Source: Saposhnikovia divaricata
Lineage: Eukaryota > Streptophyta > Magnoliopsida > Apiales > Apiaceae
Assembly: GCA_036435485.1 (NCBI GenBank)
Contig: CM071595.1
Coordinates: 108,678,580-108,742,579 of the forward strand
Length of the DNA stretch: 64,000 nt
Direction of reading: 5' to 3'
The position numbers and the translations under genes were made by a program. This document shows, one piece after another, positions 1 to 10,500 of this stretch (within the stretch, counting starts at the first letter, position 1; each line of letters begins with the position of its first letter). The notes beneath the pieces were generated by a model. The model did not search any database, was not told the origin of the DNA, and saw only the letters and a list, made by a program, of their open reading frames with translations.

Positions 1-791
1 GAAGATGCCCTTCTAGATCCAGATTGGGTGTTAGCAATGCAAGAAGAGCTAAACCAATTTGAAAGAAATAAAGTATGGAAACTTGTGCCCAAACCTGATG
101 ATAGAAGTGTCATAGGTACTAAATGGGTTCTCAAGAATAAGACAGATGAAAATGGCATAATTGTGAGGAATAAAGCTAGATTAGTGGCAAAGGGCTACTC
201 TCAAGAAGAAGGAATAGATTTTGATGAAACTTTTGCTCCAGTGGCAAGACTTGAGGCAATAAGAATCTTTCTAGCCTATGCAGCACATGCCAATTTCAAA
301 GTCTATCAGATGGATGTCAAAAGTGCCTTTCTAAATGGGGAACTGGAAGAAGAGGTCTATGTCCATCAACCTCCTGGCTTTGAGGATCCAAAATTTCCAG
401 GATATGTATATCTTCTCATGAAAGCACTTTATGGTTTGAAGCAAGCACCAAGAGCCTGGTATGACACTTTATCTCAATTTCTTTTGGAGAACCACTTCAC
501 TAGAGGTACAGTAGATAAAACCTTATTTCATAGGAATATTAATGGCTCTTCAATACTTGTTCAAATCTATGTAGATGATATTATTTTTGGGTCTACAGAT
601 GAGAAGCTTTGCAAAAAGTTTGCCAAACTTATGCAAAGTAGGTATGAAATGAGCATGATGGGTGAATTAACTTACTTTCTTGGCCTACAAGTAAAGCAAG
701 TTAATGAGGGCATTTTCATAAGTCAAACAAAATATATTTATGATCTCTTAAAGAAATTTGACTTAATGGATTGTACATCTGCTAAAACACC
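1..791 (+). CDS. Copia-1 pol, reverse transcriptase segment (partial, interrupted)
   Basis: RNA-dependent DNA polymerase domain (RVT_2 type) of a Copia polyprotein; it would make cDNA in cytoplasmic virus-like particles. The frame is open from base 1 (no start in the window) to the CACTA-1 insertion after base 791. Visible motifs are KARLVAKGYSQ, VYQMDVKSAFLNGELEEEVY, LYGLKQAPRAWY and the catalytic YVDD at 568-579. The last codons before the transposon read S-A-K-T and continue in register at 9277 as the next pol segment. There is no frameshift or stop in this segment, so it was probably intact before the CACTA insertion. The true start lies upstream of the window. Confidence 0.95.
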
Positions 792-820
792 CACTACACC
801 ATAAAACGGCTATTGCAACA
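792..820 (+). repeat. CACTA-1 left terminal inverted repeat
   Basis: The sequence starts CACTACACCATAAAACGGC and continues TATTGCAAC. It pairs with 9245-9273 in inverted orientation with one clear internal mismatch (C versus T at the 16th base). It is preceded by the target duplication ACC. Confidence 0.97.
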
Positions 821-1434
821 ACAGGAAAACATTGCCTTAAGGCCTATATTCGTTGCAGTAGAGTCTATGGCAACAAATTTACAAAATTTGGGCGTTGCAT
901 CCGGTTGCCTTGCAATAGGTCGATTTAGCAACGTTTTTGATACCATACAGCAACATAATTAAATCATTGCAATAACTTTCAGTAGCAACATTTTAGACTC
1001 TATAGCAACAATTAAAAACTATTGCAGTAGCATAAGAAGGTAATTTATTGACACTTAAAGGCAACATTTTTCAGACCAATTGCAATGATTTTTTATAGAT
1101 TAATGCAACGTATTTTGACCCTATTGTAACATTTTTTTCAAAAAAAAAATTGGTAGGAACATGCTGAAAATGCAGTAAACCAGGCCATTTATAGCCACAA
1201 TCCAAGCATCATTTGCATTTCATAAACCAAGGCAACTTAATGCCAAATATCCAAATGTACCAATACAGGGCTATGACCAACAATTCAAAAACAGCCCATA
1301 ACGACATCAAAAGCAAAATTAAAACGACTAAGGCGCATACATAGCTACGAAACAGTCATGCGCAAATTTAAACATAAGGTACATGGAGTCTACCAACTGT
1401 CAACACATAATTTAAACATAGTGACAGAAACGAC
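821..1434. repeat. CACTA-1 left subterminal repeat region
   Basis: More than a dozen short copies of TTGCAA, GCAACA or GTTGC in both orientations lie between about 803 and 1130, for example GCGTTGCATCC and ATTGCAATAAC. Such arrays are the TNPA-type binding sites of En/Spm elements (family knowledge). The rest up to 1434 is the 3' end of the tnpA transcript; I see no other gene. Confidence 0.75.
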
Positions 1435-4400
1435 TCATTCGTCGTCGTCGTCATGTTCATCTTCATCATCTGCATCATCTCCATTCCCCACATCTGATCC
1501 ATCCTCCTCATCTGATCCATTGCCCTCGTCTGATTCATTGCCCTCGTCTGATCCATCGCCCTCATCTGATCCATCGATATCCGCATCTCCAACTTCCTCT
1601 GCATCAACCTCATCAACAGAACTTGCAGCACACAAATCTTCCACATTGATGTTCAAAGTGGGATTCATTTCACCCAGTTTTTCAAAGATCTTGCTCAGTT
1701 TCTTATTCATCTTTTCCTCCATTTCAGCGGCTAATTCTTCTCTCATCTTGGCTAATTCTGAAGAATCTTGCTCAATTTTTCGCAAAGTATTCTTCGTTTT
1801 TCTTGTTCTGCCATTTCTACCAACAAGCCAATTTGGTCCATGAGCTGCAAGATCAAGCTCAACAATCTGTTCATCCTCATCTGATTGTTCCTGATTTTCA
1901 CCATTTTGTTTTGCCTACAAAATGTTCACAAATTGATTAGTTTGTAAATACTAATGACATAATTCCAAAAAGGTAAAAATGCTATTTGTCACCTTATTCT
2001 TGCGGGTTTTTGGGTAAACCCGAGACTTTGTTTCTTTTGCATCAGCCGACTTAACATTTTTCTAACATGAAGATAATTAAAGTGAGCATTCGTTAAGAAA
2101 TGAAATAGAGTACGCGTAATAAAATCAATTTATAAAATAAAAGATCATACCATTTTACTACGAATCTGAGCAAAACTGGTACGACCAGCATTATGAGTAT
2201 CAGTCACCTTTGCCCGATTTGCTAGATTTGTTGAAGCTTTCTTCTGGATTGCCTCATCACTCCAGTACTTCATCAACACCTTGAACTGTTCCAATGGAAT
2301 GGTTGCAGGCTTGTTTCTTATCCTTTCATCATCATTCTTGTATTTATTATAGTGTTTGCTCTTGACGCGACTTTTGTATACCCGCCAATTATCATCAAGC
2401 GTCCTCAATACCCAATCTTTACCTTCCTCAGGAATAATATACTTTGTCTGAACAAGTAAATTAGAATATTCATTAAACTAAGTAATTTCACAGTGAGACA
2501 GTTATCAAACAATCAACTAAATCAAAAAAAAATGTAGTGCTTTTTACCTTAACATATTCCCACCACCCCATTTTCTCTTCTAGTGGAACTCTAGACCAGT
2601 TAACGTAATCAAGCGGGATGTATAGCCTAGCTATCGTCCCTAAGAAACTGCTCAATTCAGTAACTATGGCACTATTCTTCGAAACAGGCTGGAACTCATT
2701 ATTTAAGGCAACCACTGGCCTTTCATCAAGTTTCCTTGTGAAGACATGATTCATCTTTGTAGGTCCTCTGCGCTTTTTACTTTTGCTACTAGTTTCACCT
2801 ATGAAAGTAGACACAAAACAGTATACGTAACCATTACTCTTACAAAGTAAGTTAAATACCTATACAAATATATGGAAACAAACCTTTTTCAAAAACACTG
2901 CCACCTGCAGGTATGTGGCTACTGTCATGAACTTCATAGTTACCAAAATCACTGACATGGTTTTGTTGCTCTTCCATATTTTTTTTGCGCTTTTGCATTT
3001 CTAAGTATGCCCCCATGGAACCGATTCCTTCATTGGTAGGAACCCTTAGTATTTGTGTACGATCAACAGGTAGGGGAGGGGGAGGTGGTAGTACTAATGG
3101 GGGAGGTGCCGTCTCCCCAGTCACCTTACAAAAAATATACATATAATTACAAACTAGCACTTAACATATAATTATCAAAATTCAATATGTATTACAAACA
3201 TATTATTACAAACTAAGTTAAAATATACAACTAAAGCAAAAGGGAATTTCACAAGAAAATTGAGATGTATAAAAATTTACACACCTCTGTTCTTTTTGGA
3301 GCATTATTTACTGAACATGATCGGGTTCTTGGTCTGATAACATCCTTGACCTTCAAAACTTTCTTTTTGGGCTAAATAAACAAAAGTAAACTGATTATAT
3401 ATGCTACAATTTCCAGATCAGATTTTATTTGAACTATTAATTTTTAAATTAGGTCATACCTGAGGAACTAAATACACATCTTCTTCTTCACTTAGACTAT
3501 CATGTCCAGGAACATACTCCCTATCAAACTGCAAAATCGTATCCTCTATAAACACCTTTTTTCTTGGTTTTTTGGATTTTGGAGCAGCATTACTAAGCTC
3601 ATCTGCCTTCTCCTTCAGTTTCAATTTTTCAGCTTGTTGCCTATTTTCTTCCATTCTCTTTCGTCTTTTCGCTTCATAATCTGCAATCTTCCCCTAAATT
3701 AAAGTGGCAAATAACACACTGATCAAAAATATTGCAATAATAAAACAGAAATCATAAAATATGATAACAACATTAACAAACTTAAATAAATAAAAAATTA
3801 CCACGCCACTTGTATTTTCATTCTCTTTTACAGTTGGAATTGTTTTCTCCTTTCGAATGGCATTCCGATCACCGGCATTTTTGTTGTTTTCACTTGCCTT
3901 TTTCTTGTTTGCAGCACCACCTGTATCATGTACCTTCTCCTTTCGAATGGCATTCCGATCACCGGCATCTTTGTTGTTTTCACTTGCCTTTTTCTTGTTT
4001 GTAGCACCACCTGTATCATGTACCTTTTCTTTCTGGGCTTCAATTGTCGACTTCTTCTTATGGATTTGCTGTTGTTTAAGATCTTGAATTGTCACAAACT
4101 TTCTTTTTAGTTGAAAATCAGGACCTACAACATTACGAAATAAAAAATTATTACTCAAATTTATTCGCAATACACAAGAAATCTAGTCTACTACATTTTA
4201 CCTTCAAAGTAATGTGTCCTTGGTCTTACGATAACATGAGGCTGCATCTCATTTGCAGGCTCAATAGCTTTGTCAACTACAGTGTCAATGTAGATATCCA
4301 CGAAAGAACCGTCTTTTAACCCATTTACAAGACCAGCCACATCTGCATCATTAGAGATTATTTTCCAGCCCCCTCCTTCTTTTTTCACATAAAGTCCACC

Positions 4401-4568
4401 AATTTCAGTGTATCCAACATCATCTTTCACATGCTCCATAAGTACCATATAAGAGAGTTTGTCATTGTCTACGGGTTCACGAATTTTGGTACATGTTCCG
4501 CATGAATACTTAGTTTTTTGAAACTCTCCCTTGTGGTAGAACCTGAGAACAAATGCCTTTTCTTCCAT
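1435..4568 (-). CDS. TnpA-like transposase accessory gene of CACTA-1 (PB1-like plus Transposase_24)
   Basis: Multi-exon gene downstream of tnp2 on the same strand. Exon 1 (4568 to about 4191) encodes a PB1-like domain (MEEKAFVLRFYHKGEF...). Basic, Lys-rich exons follow near 4130-3800, 3690-3460 and 3372-3290, then a proline-rich exon (3122-2884), an exon at 2800-2549 (RRGPTKMNHV) and the plant Transposase_24 (Ptta/En/Spm) signature at 2450-2150, with WRVYKSRVKSKHYNKY and FAQIRSKM. The last exon (about 1915-1435) has a coiled coil and a long Asp/Glu/Gly/Ser tail (GSDEGD repeats). Exon limits other than start and stop are approximate; GT/AG sites are visible at most. By analogy with En/Spm TNPA it should bind subterminal repeats; that role is inferred. 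Confidence 0.8.
3847..4026 (-). repeat. Two 90-bp tandem repeats within the tnpA-like gene
   Basis: Starting with CTCCTTTCGAATGGCATTCC at 3847 and again at 3937, a 90-bp unit is repeated with only a few changes. It encodes two near-identical 30-residue basic segments (KEKVHDTGGA, KKKASENN, DRNAIR). The unit is a multiple of three, so the frame is kept. Confidence 0.9.
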
Positions 4569-4864
4569 ATCCTGATAATAATAGAAACATGTAAATTCAT
4601 TAGTCCGCAGATAACACTAAAGAAGAATGGAATTAAAACAAGTCAGAAACATGAAACAGTATCAAATTGAGATCAAACAAGCAAGCATCCACTAGATCGA
4701 TTACAAGAAAAAGAAACACTGTCTAATGGAATTCATTAAATTACAAGTAAGCAAGAATATAAAATAAGTTACTAGTAGGCCAAGAATCCACTGGATCGAT
4801 TACAAGCAAAAGAAAAACATGCAATTTGGAATTGACATAATGAAAATAAAAAAGCAAGCTCCAT

Positions 4865-7800
4865 TCATTCACAGATTTTATCATCTTCTTCCTCTCCAGA
4901 AGACGAGACAGAAACTTGTTCATTCGGCATGTCATCCCTAGACCAACTGACATCATCAGTTTGGTTTTGAAATTCAAAGTGGACTTCTGCATCTTGCATA
5001 GTAGGTCCACAAACATCTTCAAGTACAGCAGTCCCCTCAGCTATATCATTGTACTCCATAGGCAGTTTCTTAACAACAAAATACAAATTATTTTCGGTAC
5101 AATCTTGAACGTAAAACACTTGTTGTACTTGTGTAGCTAGAACAAATGGATCATCCTTGCTATAAGTTTTACTGAAATTGACACGTGTGAGCCCATAACA
5201 ATCCTTATCCTTTTGGTACCAACAACACTTGAACAAAACTACCATAAGTGCTCCCCAATAATCTACTTCAATAATTTCTTCAATTGCTCCATAATAAGTA
5301 ACATCCCCAACTGTCGGGTTTTGATCTTTTGAACTCGTGAAACTGGTGGTTAGGGCTTGCAACATGACACCGCTATTTTGTGTAGTACACTTGGCATCCC
5401 TTTTCTTTGTATGAAATCTGAATCCGTTTACCACATAGCCACTGAATTTTTTAGCTGCTCGTTGAGGCCCTTTTGCCAAACTTAATAATTCCAGTGATGT
5501 TTCCCTTCTTCTTTCGACCTCATCCTTGAACCAATTCTGAAATTCTTGTGTATGTGTTCTTTCCGTTTTGTACCTTTTTGACTTAATATGATCATTATCG
5601 AATAAAGTACGATGTTCTCTGCAATACACCATAAAAATGTTATAATTGTTGAATAATACTAGTTTAATCTACTCTGTTTTTTTTTAAAAAAAATACTAGG
5701 AATAGGAATACTAACTTACTGAATCAGCTTTTCAACTACGGCGTTTCCACGGTTGAATAGTACATATCGATGAGCATTGATCCAAACTTTTTCTGCCAAT
5801 TGTACAGCATTTCCATCTTTGTTTCTTCTCAATCCGATGGGGTATCTGACATTTATATTCTCATTAGGCTTAGTTTTGTTGGCATCAGTATTTAGAAATC
5901 TAGAACAAAATGTCAGGCATTCTTCCGCCAAGTACCCTTCGGCTATGGACCCTTCTGGTTTACTCCTATTACGGACATATGACTTCAATTTACACAGATA
6001 TCGCTCAATTCCAAACATCCATCTAAGGTGCACTGGTCCTCCAAACTCAACCTCCTTACACAAGTGAACTGGCAGGTGAACCATGATGTCAAAAAATGCC
6101 GGTGGAAAGTTAATTTCTAATTGACAGAGTATTTCAATAACTTCTTCTTGCAACTTCTGAACATCTTCCAACGCAATCACTTTTCCGCATATCCCCCTGA
6201 AAAATGCACCCAGTCTGACTAAAGGTATTGCAACCTCTGGTTTTAAGGTCTTTACAGCAGCGAATTGTAGTAAATATTGGAGAATAAAGTGAGCATCATG
6301 ACTTTTATACCCAAATATCTTTCTTTCATCAATTTGCACACAACGACTAATATTAGAAGCAGTTCCATGTGGCAGTTTAGCATTCTTGAAAACCGAACAA
6401 AAGTTTTCTTTTTCCTTTTTCGTCATGTCAAAATTTGCTGCCCTGATTTCGTACTGATTGGTATCGCCAATTTTAACGGGGTGAAGAACCTTCCTAATAC
6501 CCATTTCTTGCAAATCTTTTCGAGCGTTGAGATTATCTTTCGTCTTCCCACCAATATTCAACAGAGTCCCTAATATTTTATCACAAATGTTTTTCTCTAT
6601 ATGCATGACATCGAGATTGTGCCTAACTAAATTATCCCTCCAATATGGTAATTGAAAAAAAATGGACTTCTTCTTAAACGGACAATCTGTCTCCCTTTTC
6701 CTTTTCTTCGCATTTCGCTTCCCAAAACAATTCTCATATCCGTGCAATAGTTCTTCAACATCCATTCCAGATAATGGAGTTGGAGGAACATCTGTTTCAA
6801 CCTTACCATCAAATCTTCTAGTATCGAACCTAAGCTTGTGGTCCTGGGGAAGGAATTTTCTGTGATTCATATAACAAATTTTTCGACTATGTTTTAAGTA
6901 TGATGAAGAAGTACAGTAGTGGCAGTTGGGACAAGCTAATTTACCCTTGGTGCTCCAACCCGATAAGACTGCATACCCTGGAAAATCACTGATGGTCCAG
7001 AGGAGACTCGCATGTAACATAAATGTTTTGGCAGAAAAGGCATCGTAGGTTTCTAAACCTACTTCCCATAATTCTTTTAACTCAGCAATAAGTGGTTGCA
7101 TATATACATCTATGTCGTTACCAGGGTATGCAGGTCCAGGGATTAGGGTTGAAAGAATTAAATTTTCAGGTTTCATAATCAACCAAGGAGGAAGATTATA
7201 ATTGACTAGAACAACGGGCCAAGTGCTGTGACTTATATTCATTGCTCTGTAAGGATTAAAGCCATCTGCCGCTAAGCCTAACCTAACATTTCGGGTTTCT
7301 TCTGCAAAAAATGGATGACTAGCATCCATTGACTTCCAAGCTTCTGCATCGGCCGGGTGTCTTAACTTCCCATCTTTTATCCGTCCAACTGCATGCCAGA
7401 TCATGAGTTCAGAATACTCTTTACACATGAACAAACGTTGCAGCCTCGGTTTCAATGGGAAGTATCTTAAAACTTTCGCAGGAATTTTAGATTTTTCTTG
7501 GAAGTTATTAGAAGTAGATGCATTAGTATCTTTTTTGTGAACTTTCCATCTTGAAACTCCACAAAATTTGCACTCGATTTCATTTTTATTTTCAGCCCAA
7601 TATAACATGCAGTTGTTCGGACAAGCATGTATTTTCTGATAATCAAGGCCTAAATCTCTAATCATGTTTTTGGCAACATTAAAAGAAGAAGGCAGATTTA
7701 TATTGGGAAATACCTCCTTTAACAACTCTAGAATATCGCTAAAGGCAGACTCGGAAAAACCATGAGTGCACTTCAGTAGGTAAAGTTTGATGATAAAACC

Positions 7801-8214
7801 TAAACGAGTACATTTTTCAGACCCGGGATACAGAGGCTGTTTCCCTTCTTCAATAACCTTGTGCAAATCATTTGCATCATTACTCATTCCATTTCTAACT
7901 CTACCTTCATTGTTAATCATTTGATCAAAATCATCACCTAGACCCATACCCCCCTCACAGTCCCTGTCATCATTAGGCTTTCTAAACTTTGGGGTCGACA
8001 CTTCATATATCCAATTACTAAATGATGGACACGGACCATTAGCTATCAGATGATCATACACATATTCTTCAGAGAACCAGAAACGATTACTACAATCTTT
8101 GCAGGGGCATTTAAGTTCTTCTCCTACGGCAAAATTATCAAATCCGTTTCGAACAAACTCCATCACCCCATCACTATAAGCCTCACTATACTTTGAAAGT
8201 GAAACCCACGTCAT
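4865..8214 (-). CDS. TNP2-type CACTA transposase (TnpD-like) of CACTA-1
   Basis: DDE-type transposase catalysing excision and insertion of the element. Two exons: 8214-5720 and 5618-4865, joined by an intron with donor GTAAGT and acceptor TTGCAG, giving about 1082 residues. Domains in order: N-terminal Transpos_assoc zinc-binding segment (ELKCPCKDCSNRFW and NGPCPSF), Transposase_21/tnp2 core (HPADAEAWKSMD, NVRLGLAADGFNPY, FMLHASLLWTISDFPGY), DUF4218 (PVHLCKEVEFGGPV, IERYLCKLKSYVRNR) and, in exon 2, DUF4216 (VDYWGALMVVLFKCCWY). No stop or frameshift is seen, so it may encode a full transposase. The start at 8214 gives MTWVSLSKYSEAYSDG, matching the family N-terminus. Confidence 0.93.
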
Positions 8215-9040
8215 ATTTGTAAGTCACTAACCTATTTTCTACACAAACAAGCAAAAACAGAACACGGATTATCGAAACAGAACAGATCGAGCATAAATAT
8301 AACATCAGGGCTAAACAAAATAGAGAAAAATTCAAGCATATTTGTAAGTCACTAACCTATTTTCTACACAGAGAAGCAAAAACAGAATAAAAATAAAGGA
8401 TATAAGATTTGCATTAAGAGGGCATGTACAAAATTTAATTAATAGAAGAATGAACACTATAAACATAACTATTTTACTGAGAAGCAAAATGGACAAGTCC
8501 CAATTACAAATTTCTTTACAAAAAAAGAAAAATTAGCAAAGAACATACATAAGAACACAATAAACACTTTAAGAAAAAAGATATACCCAATTACAAGATA
8601 AAACCTCTAAACAAAGATAAATACCCAATTACATAATTCGAATCAACATAAGATACATTAAAACCCTAATTAATAACACAAAAACAGATTAATTAAAGAA
8701 GAATAACGAAGATGTGAGTCTTAATCTTCGATTTATAACTAAACAAAGAACAAGGAGGAACATTCGAGCTTTAATCTTTAGAGCATGCATGCTCGATTTG
8801 TAATATTTGAGGGAAGAGGATCGATGGTTTACCTTTCTAGAGCCGTAATCTTCTTCGAGCTTGAGTATTCGAGCTTGAGATTCTCTCTTCGAGCTTGAGT
8901 ATTCGAGCTTGAGATCTGGGTTTGGTTGTGTCTGTGTTAGTGTCTGTGTTGAGTGAGTCTGTGTAGTGTATGTGTGTTATGTTTCCCCCTTTTTTTTTGT
9001 TAAGTTTGGAAGCCCGGTAAAAAAATTAAGGAAATCCCGC
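8215..9040 (-). other. 5' leader/upstream region of the tnp2 gene with small direct repeats
   Basis: No further ORF is supported. A stretch of about 35 bp (ATTTGTAAGTCACTAACC...) next to the tnp2 start at about 8214-8250 is repeated at about 8338-8372. A unit of about 34 bp built on TTCGAGCTTGAG is tandemly repeated at about 8856-8920. AT-rich spacer lies between. This region should contain the element's promoter; I cannot place a TATA box with confidence. Confidence 0.5.
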
Positions 9041-9273
9041 TCACAATGTTTGGACACAGCCCGCCAATTTTTTGGGCCAAAAGTCAAATGTATTGCAACA
9101 ATTTAAGAAATCCATTGCAATAGACACAATGTTTTTAACTCTCTTGAATTTTTTCAATGCTATTGCAATGTTTTTCAACGCCGTTGCAATTTGTGTTATT
9201 TGGTTTCTCAATAGCAACGTTTTTCGACAAACCTTCAAAAATATGGTTGCAATAGCCATTTTATGGTGTAGTG
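9041..9273. repeat. CACTA-1 right subterminal repeats and TIR
   Basis: ATTGCAA-type motifs recur about every 20-35 bp (for example near 9095, 9115, 9160, 9185, 9210 and 9247) up to the terminal ...ATGGTGTAGTG. The last 29 bp (9245-9273) are the right TIR. The next three bases, ACC, are the target duplication. Confidence 0.9.
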
Positions 9274-9997
9274 ACCTATGGCCACTGCAACTAAGCTTGA
9301 GTTGAATACTAAGGAAAAGTCTGTGGACATCTCAAGCTATAGAGGCATGGTAGGTTCACTTCTATACCTAACAGCTAGTAGACCTGATATAATGTTTTCT
9401 ACTTGTCTTTGTGCTAGATTTCAAGCTGACCCTAGAGAGTCTCACTTAATAGCTATTAAAAGAATTTTCAGGTATCTCAAGGGAACACCAAACCTTGGAA
9501 TTTGGTACCCAAGAGAATCTGGTTTTGATCTAACTGGCTATTCAGATGCAGATTATGCAGGTTTCAGAGTTGATAGGAAAAGTACTACAGGTTCCTGTCA
9601 ATTTCTAGGAAACAGGCTTGTTTCATGGTTCAGTAAGAAACAAAACTCAGTCTCCACTTCTACAGCTGAAGCTGAGTACATTGCTGCTGGAAGCTGTTGT
9701 GCACAGATTCTATGGATGAGAAACCAACTCATTGACTATGGTCTAAAAGTTGAGAAGATTCCAATTTTCTGTGACAACACAAGTGCTATTGCCATCACAG
9801 GGAATCCAGTGCAACATTCGAGAACCAAGCACATTGACATCAAATACCACTTCATTAGAGAACATGTGATGAATGGTACAGTAGAAATGCACTTTGTGCC
9901 AAGTGAAATGCAGCTTGCAGATATCTTCACCAAGCCTCTTGATGAATCCACATTCACAAGATTGGTAGGTGAGCTAGGTATGATTAACTTGTCATAA
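9274..9997 (+). CDS. Copia-1 pol, RNase H segment (continuation after CACTA-1)
   Basis: C-terminal RNase H region of the Copia polyprotein, which removes RNA from RNA-DNA hybrids during reverse transcription. It continues the frame broken at 791; one of the two ACC copies belongs to the target duplication. Signature strings are YRGMVGSLLYLTASRPDI, GYSDADYAG, STTGSCQFLG, VSTSTAEAEYIAAGSCC, ILWMRNQLIDYGL, SRTKHIDIKYHFIREHV and LADIFTKPL. It ends at a TAA at 9995-9997. There are no internal stops. It is followed by a 500-bp spacer and then the extra ORF on the same strand. Confidence 0.95.
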
Positions 9998-10114
9998 TTC
10001 CTAGTGATATTTGATTTCACTGCATTGAAGCTAGAAATGTGTTTTGATTTACTTGAAAGTTAAAACTTTCAGAAAAATTTTCAGCAGAAATTTTGTCTAA
10101 GGCAAAATTAGCTT

Positions 10115-10245
10115 ATCAACGGATATCCTTTTATCCGTTGATAGTATAAACACATTACTAGATTTTCGCATGTCAACGGGTAACAGGCTATCCACGTCAT
10201 CAACGGATAAACTGTATCTCAACCGTTCATTCTATATCCGTTGAT
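10115..10245. promoter_or_regulatory. ATCAACGGAT motif cluster upstream of the Copia-1 extra ORF
   Basis: Exact copies at 10115-10124 and 10199-10208 (forward) and at 10133-10142 and 10236-10245 (inverted, ATCCGTTGAT), with degenerate copies near 10172, 10220 and 10262. The cluster lies 140-270 bp upstream of a TATA box. The same 10-mer recurs in the extra ORF and in the LTR. Confidence 0.7.
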
Positions 10246-10386
10246 ATACATTTTTTTTTATAACCGTTGGTAACCGTGTGTATCTAATCATGGCTATACT
10301 TATTTTCTTTTCATTTATTATCTGACAGTTACTTTTGACCAATGGAGTAATTACTTTTAATTATTTCATTTTTAATTCTTGAAAAA

Positions 10387-10395
10387 TATAAAAGG
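10387..10395 (+). promoter_or_regulatory. Putative TATA box for the Copia-1 extra ORF
   Basis: TATAAAAGG lies 106 bp before the ATG at 10501 and just after the motif cluster. The spacing suits a plant RNA polymerase II promoter, which would make a separate mRNA for the downstream ORF. Inferred from sequence only. Confidence 0.5.
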
Positions 10396-10500
10396 CTGAC
10401 TTGTACTCTCACATCTCACTTTTATTCATTCTCAAGCATATCAAAAGTTAACTGCATCTTCTTCTCTAAAACTCTCTGTAACCAAAGTTCAAACACTTCA

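Larger units (their letters stand above)
792..9273 (-). mobile_element. CACTA-1: full-length En/Spm-type DNA transposon, 8482 bp
   Basis: The element begins CACTACACCATAAAACGGC at 792 and ends with the inverse complement, ...TATGGTGTAGTG, at 9273. The 29-bp terminal inverted repeats differ at about two positions. ACC at 789-791 is duplicated as ACC at 9274-9276, the 3-bp TSD diagnostic of CACTA elements. Both flanks carry subterminal GCAAC/TTGCAA repeats. It encodes, on the minus strand, a TNP2-type transposase followed by a Transposase_24 (TnpA-like) gene. It is inserted in the pol ORF of Copia-1. Clean ends and largely open coding regions suggest a fairly recent insertion. Confidence 0.97.

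Noticed and set aside
1358..1843. Ser-rich plus-strand ORF of 161 codons
   Set aside because: It is the antisense reading of the acidic GSDEGD repeats in the last tnpA-like exon; the coding signal is on the minus strand.
3502..4319. Several plus-strand ORFs of 60-76 codons
   Set aside because: They mirror the lysine-rich tandem repeat and neighbouring exons of the tnpA-like gene on the minus strand and show no independent start context or homology.
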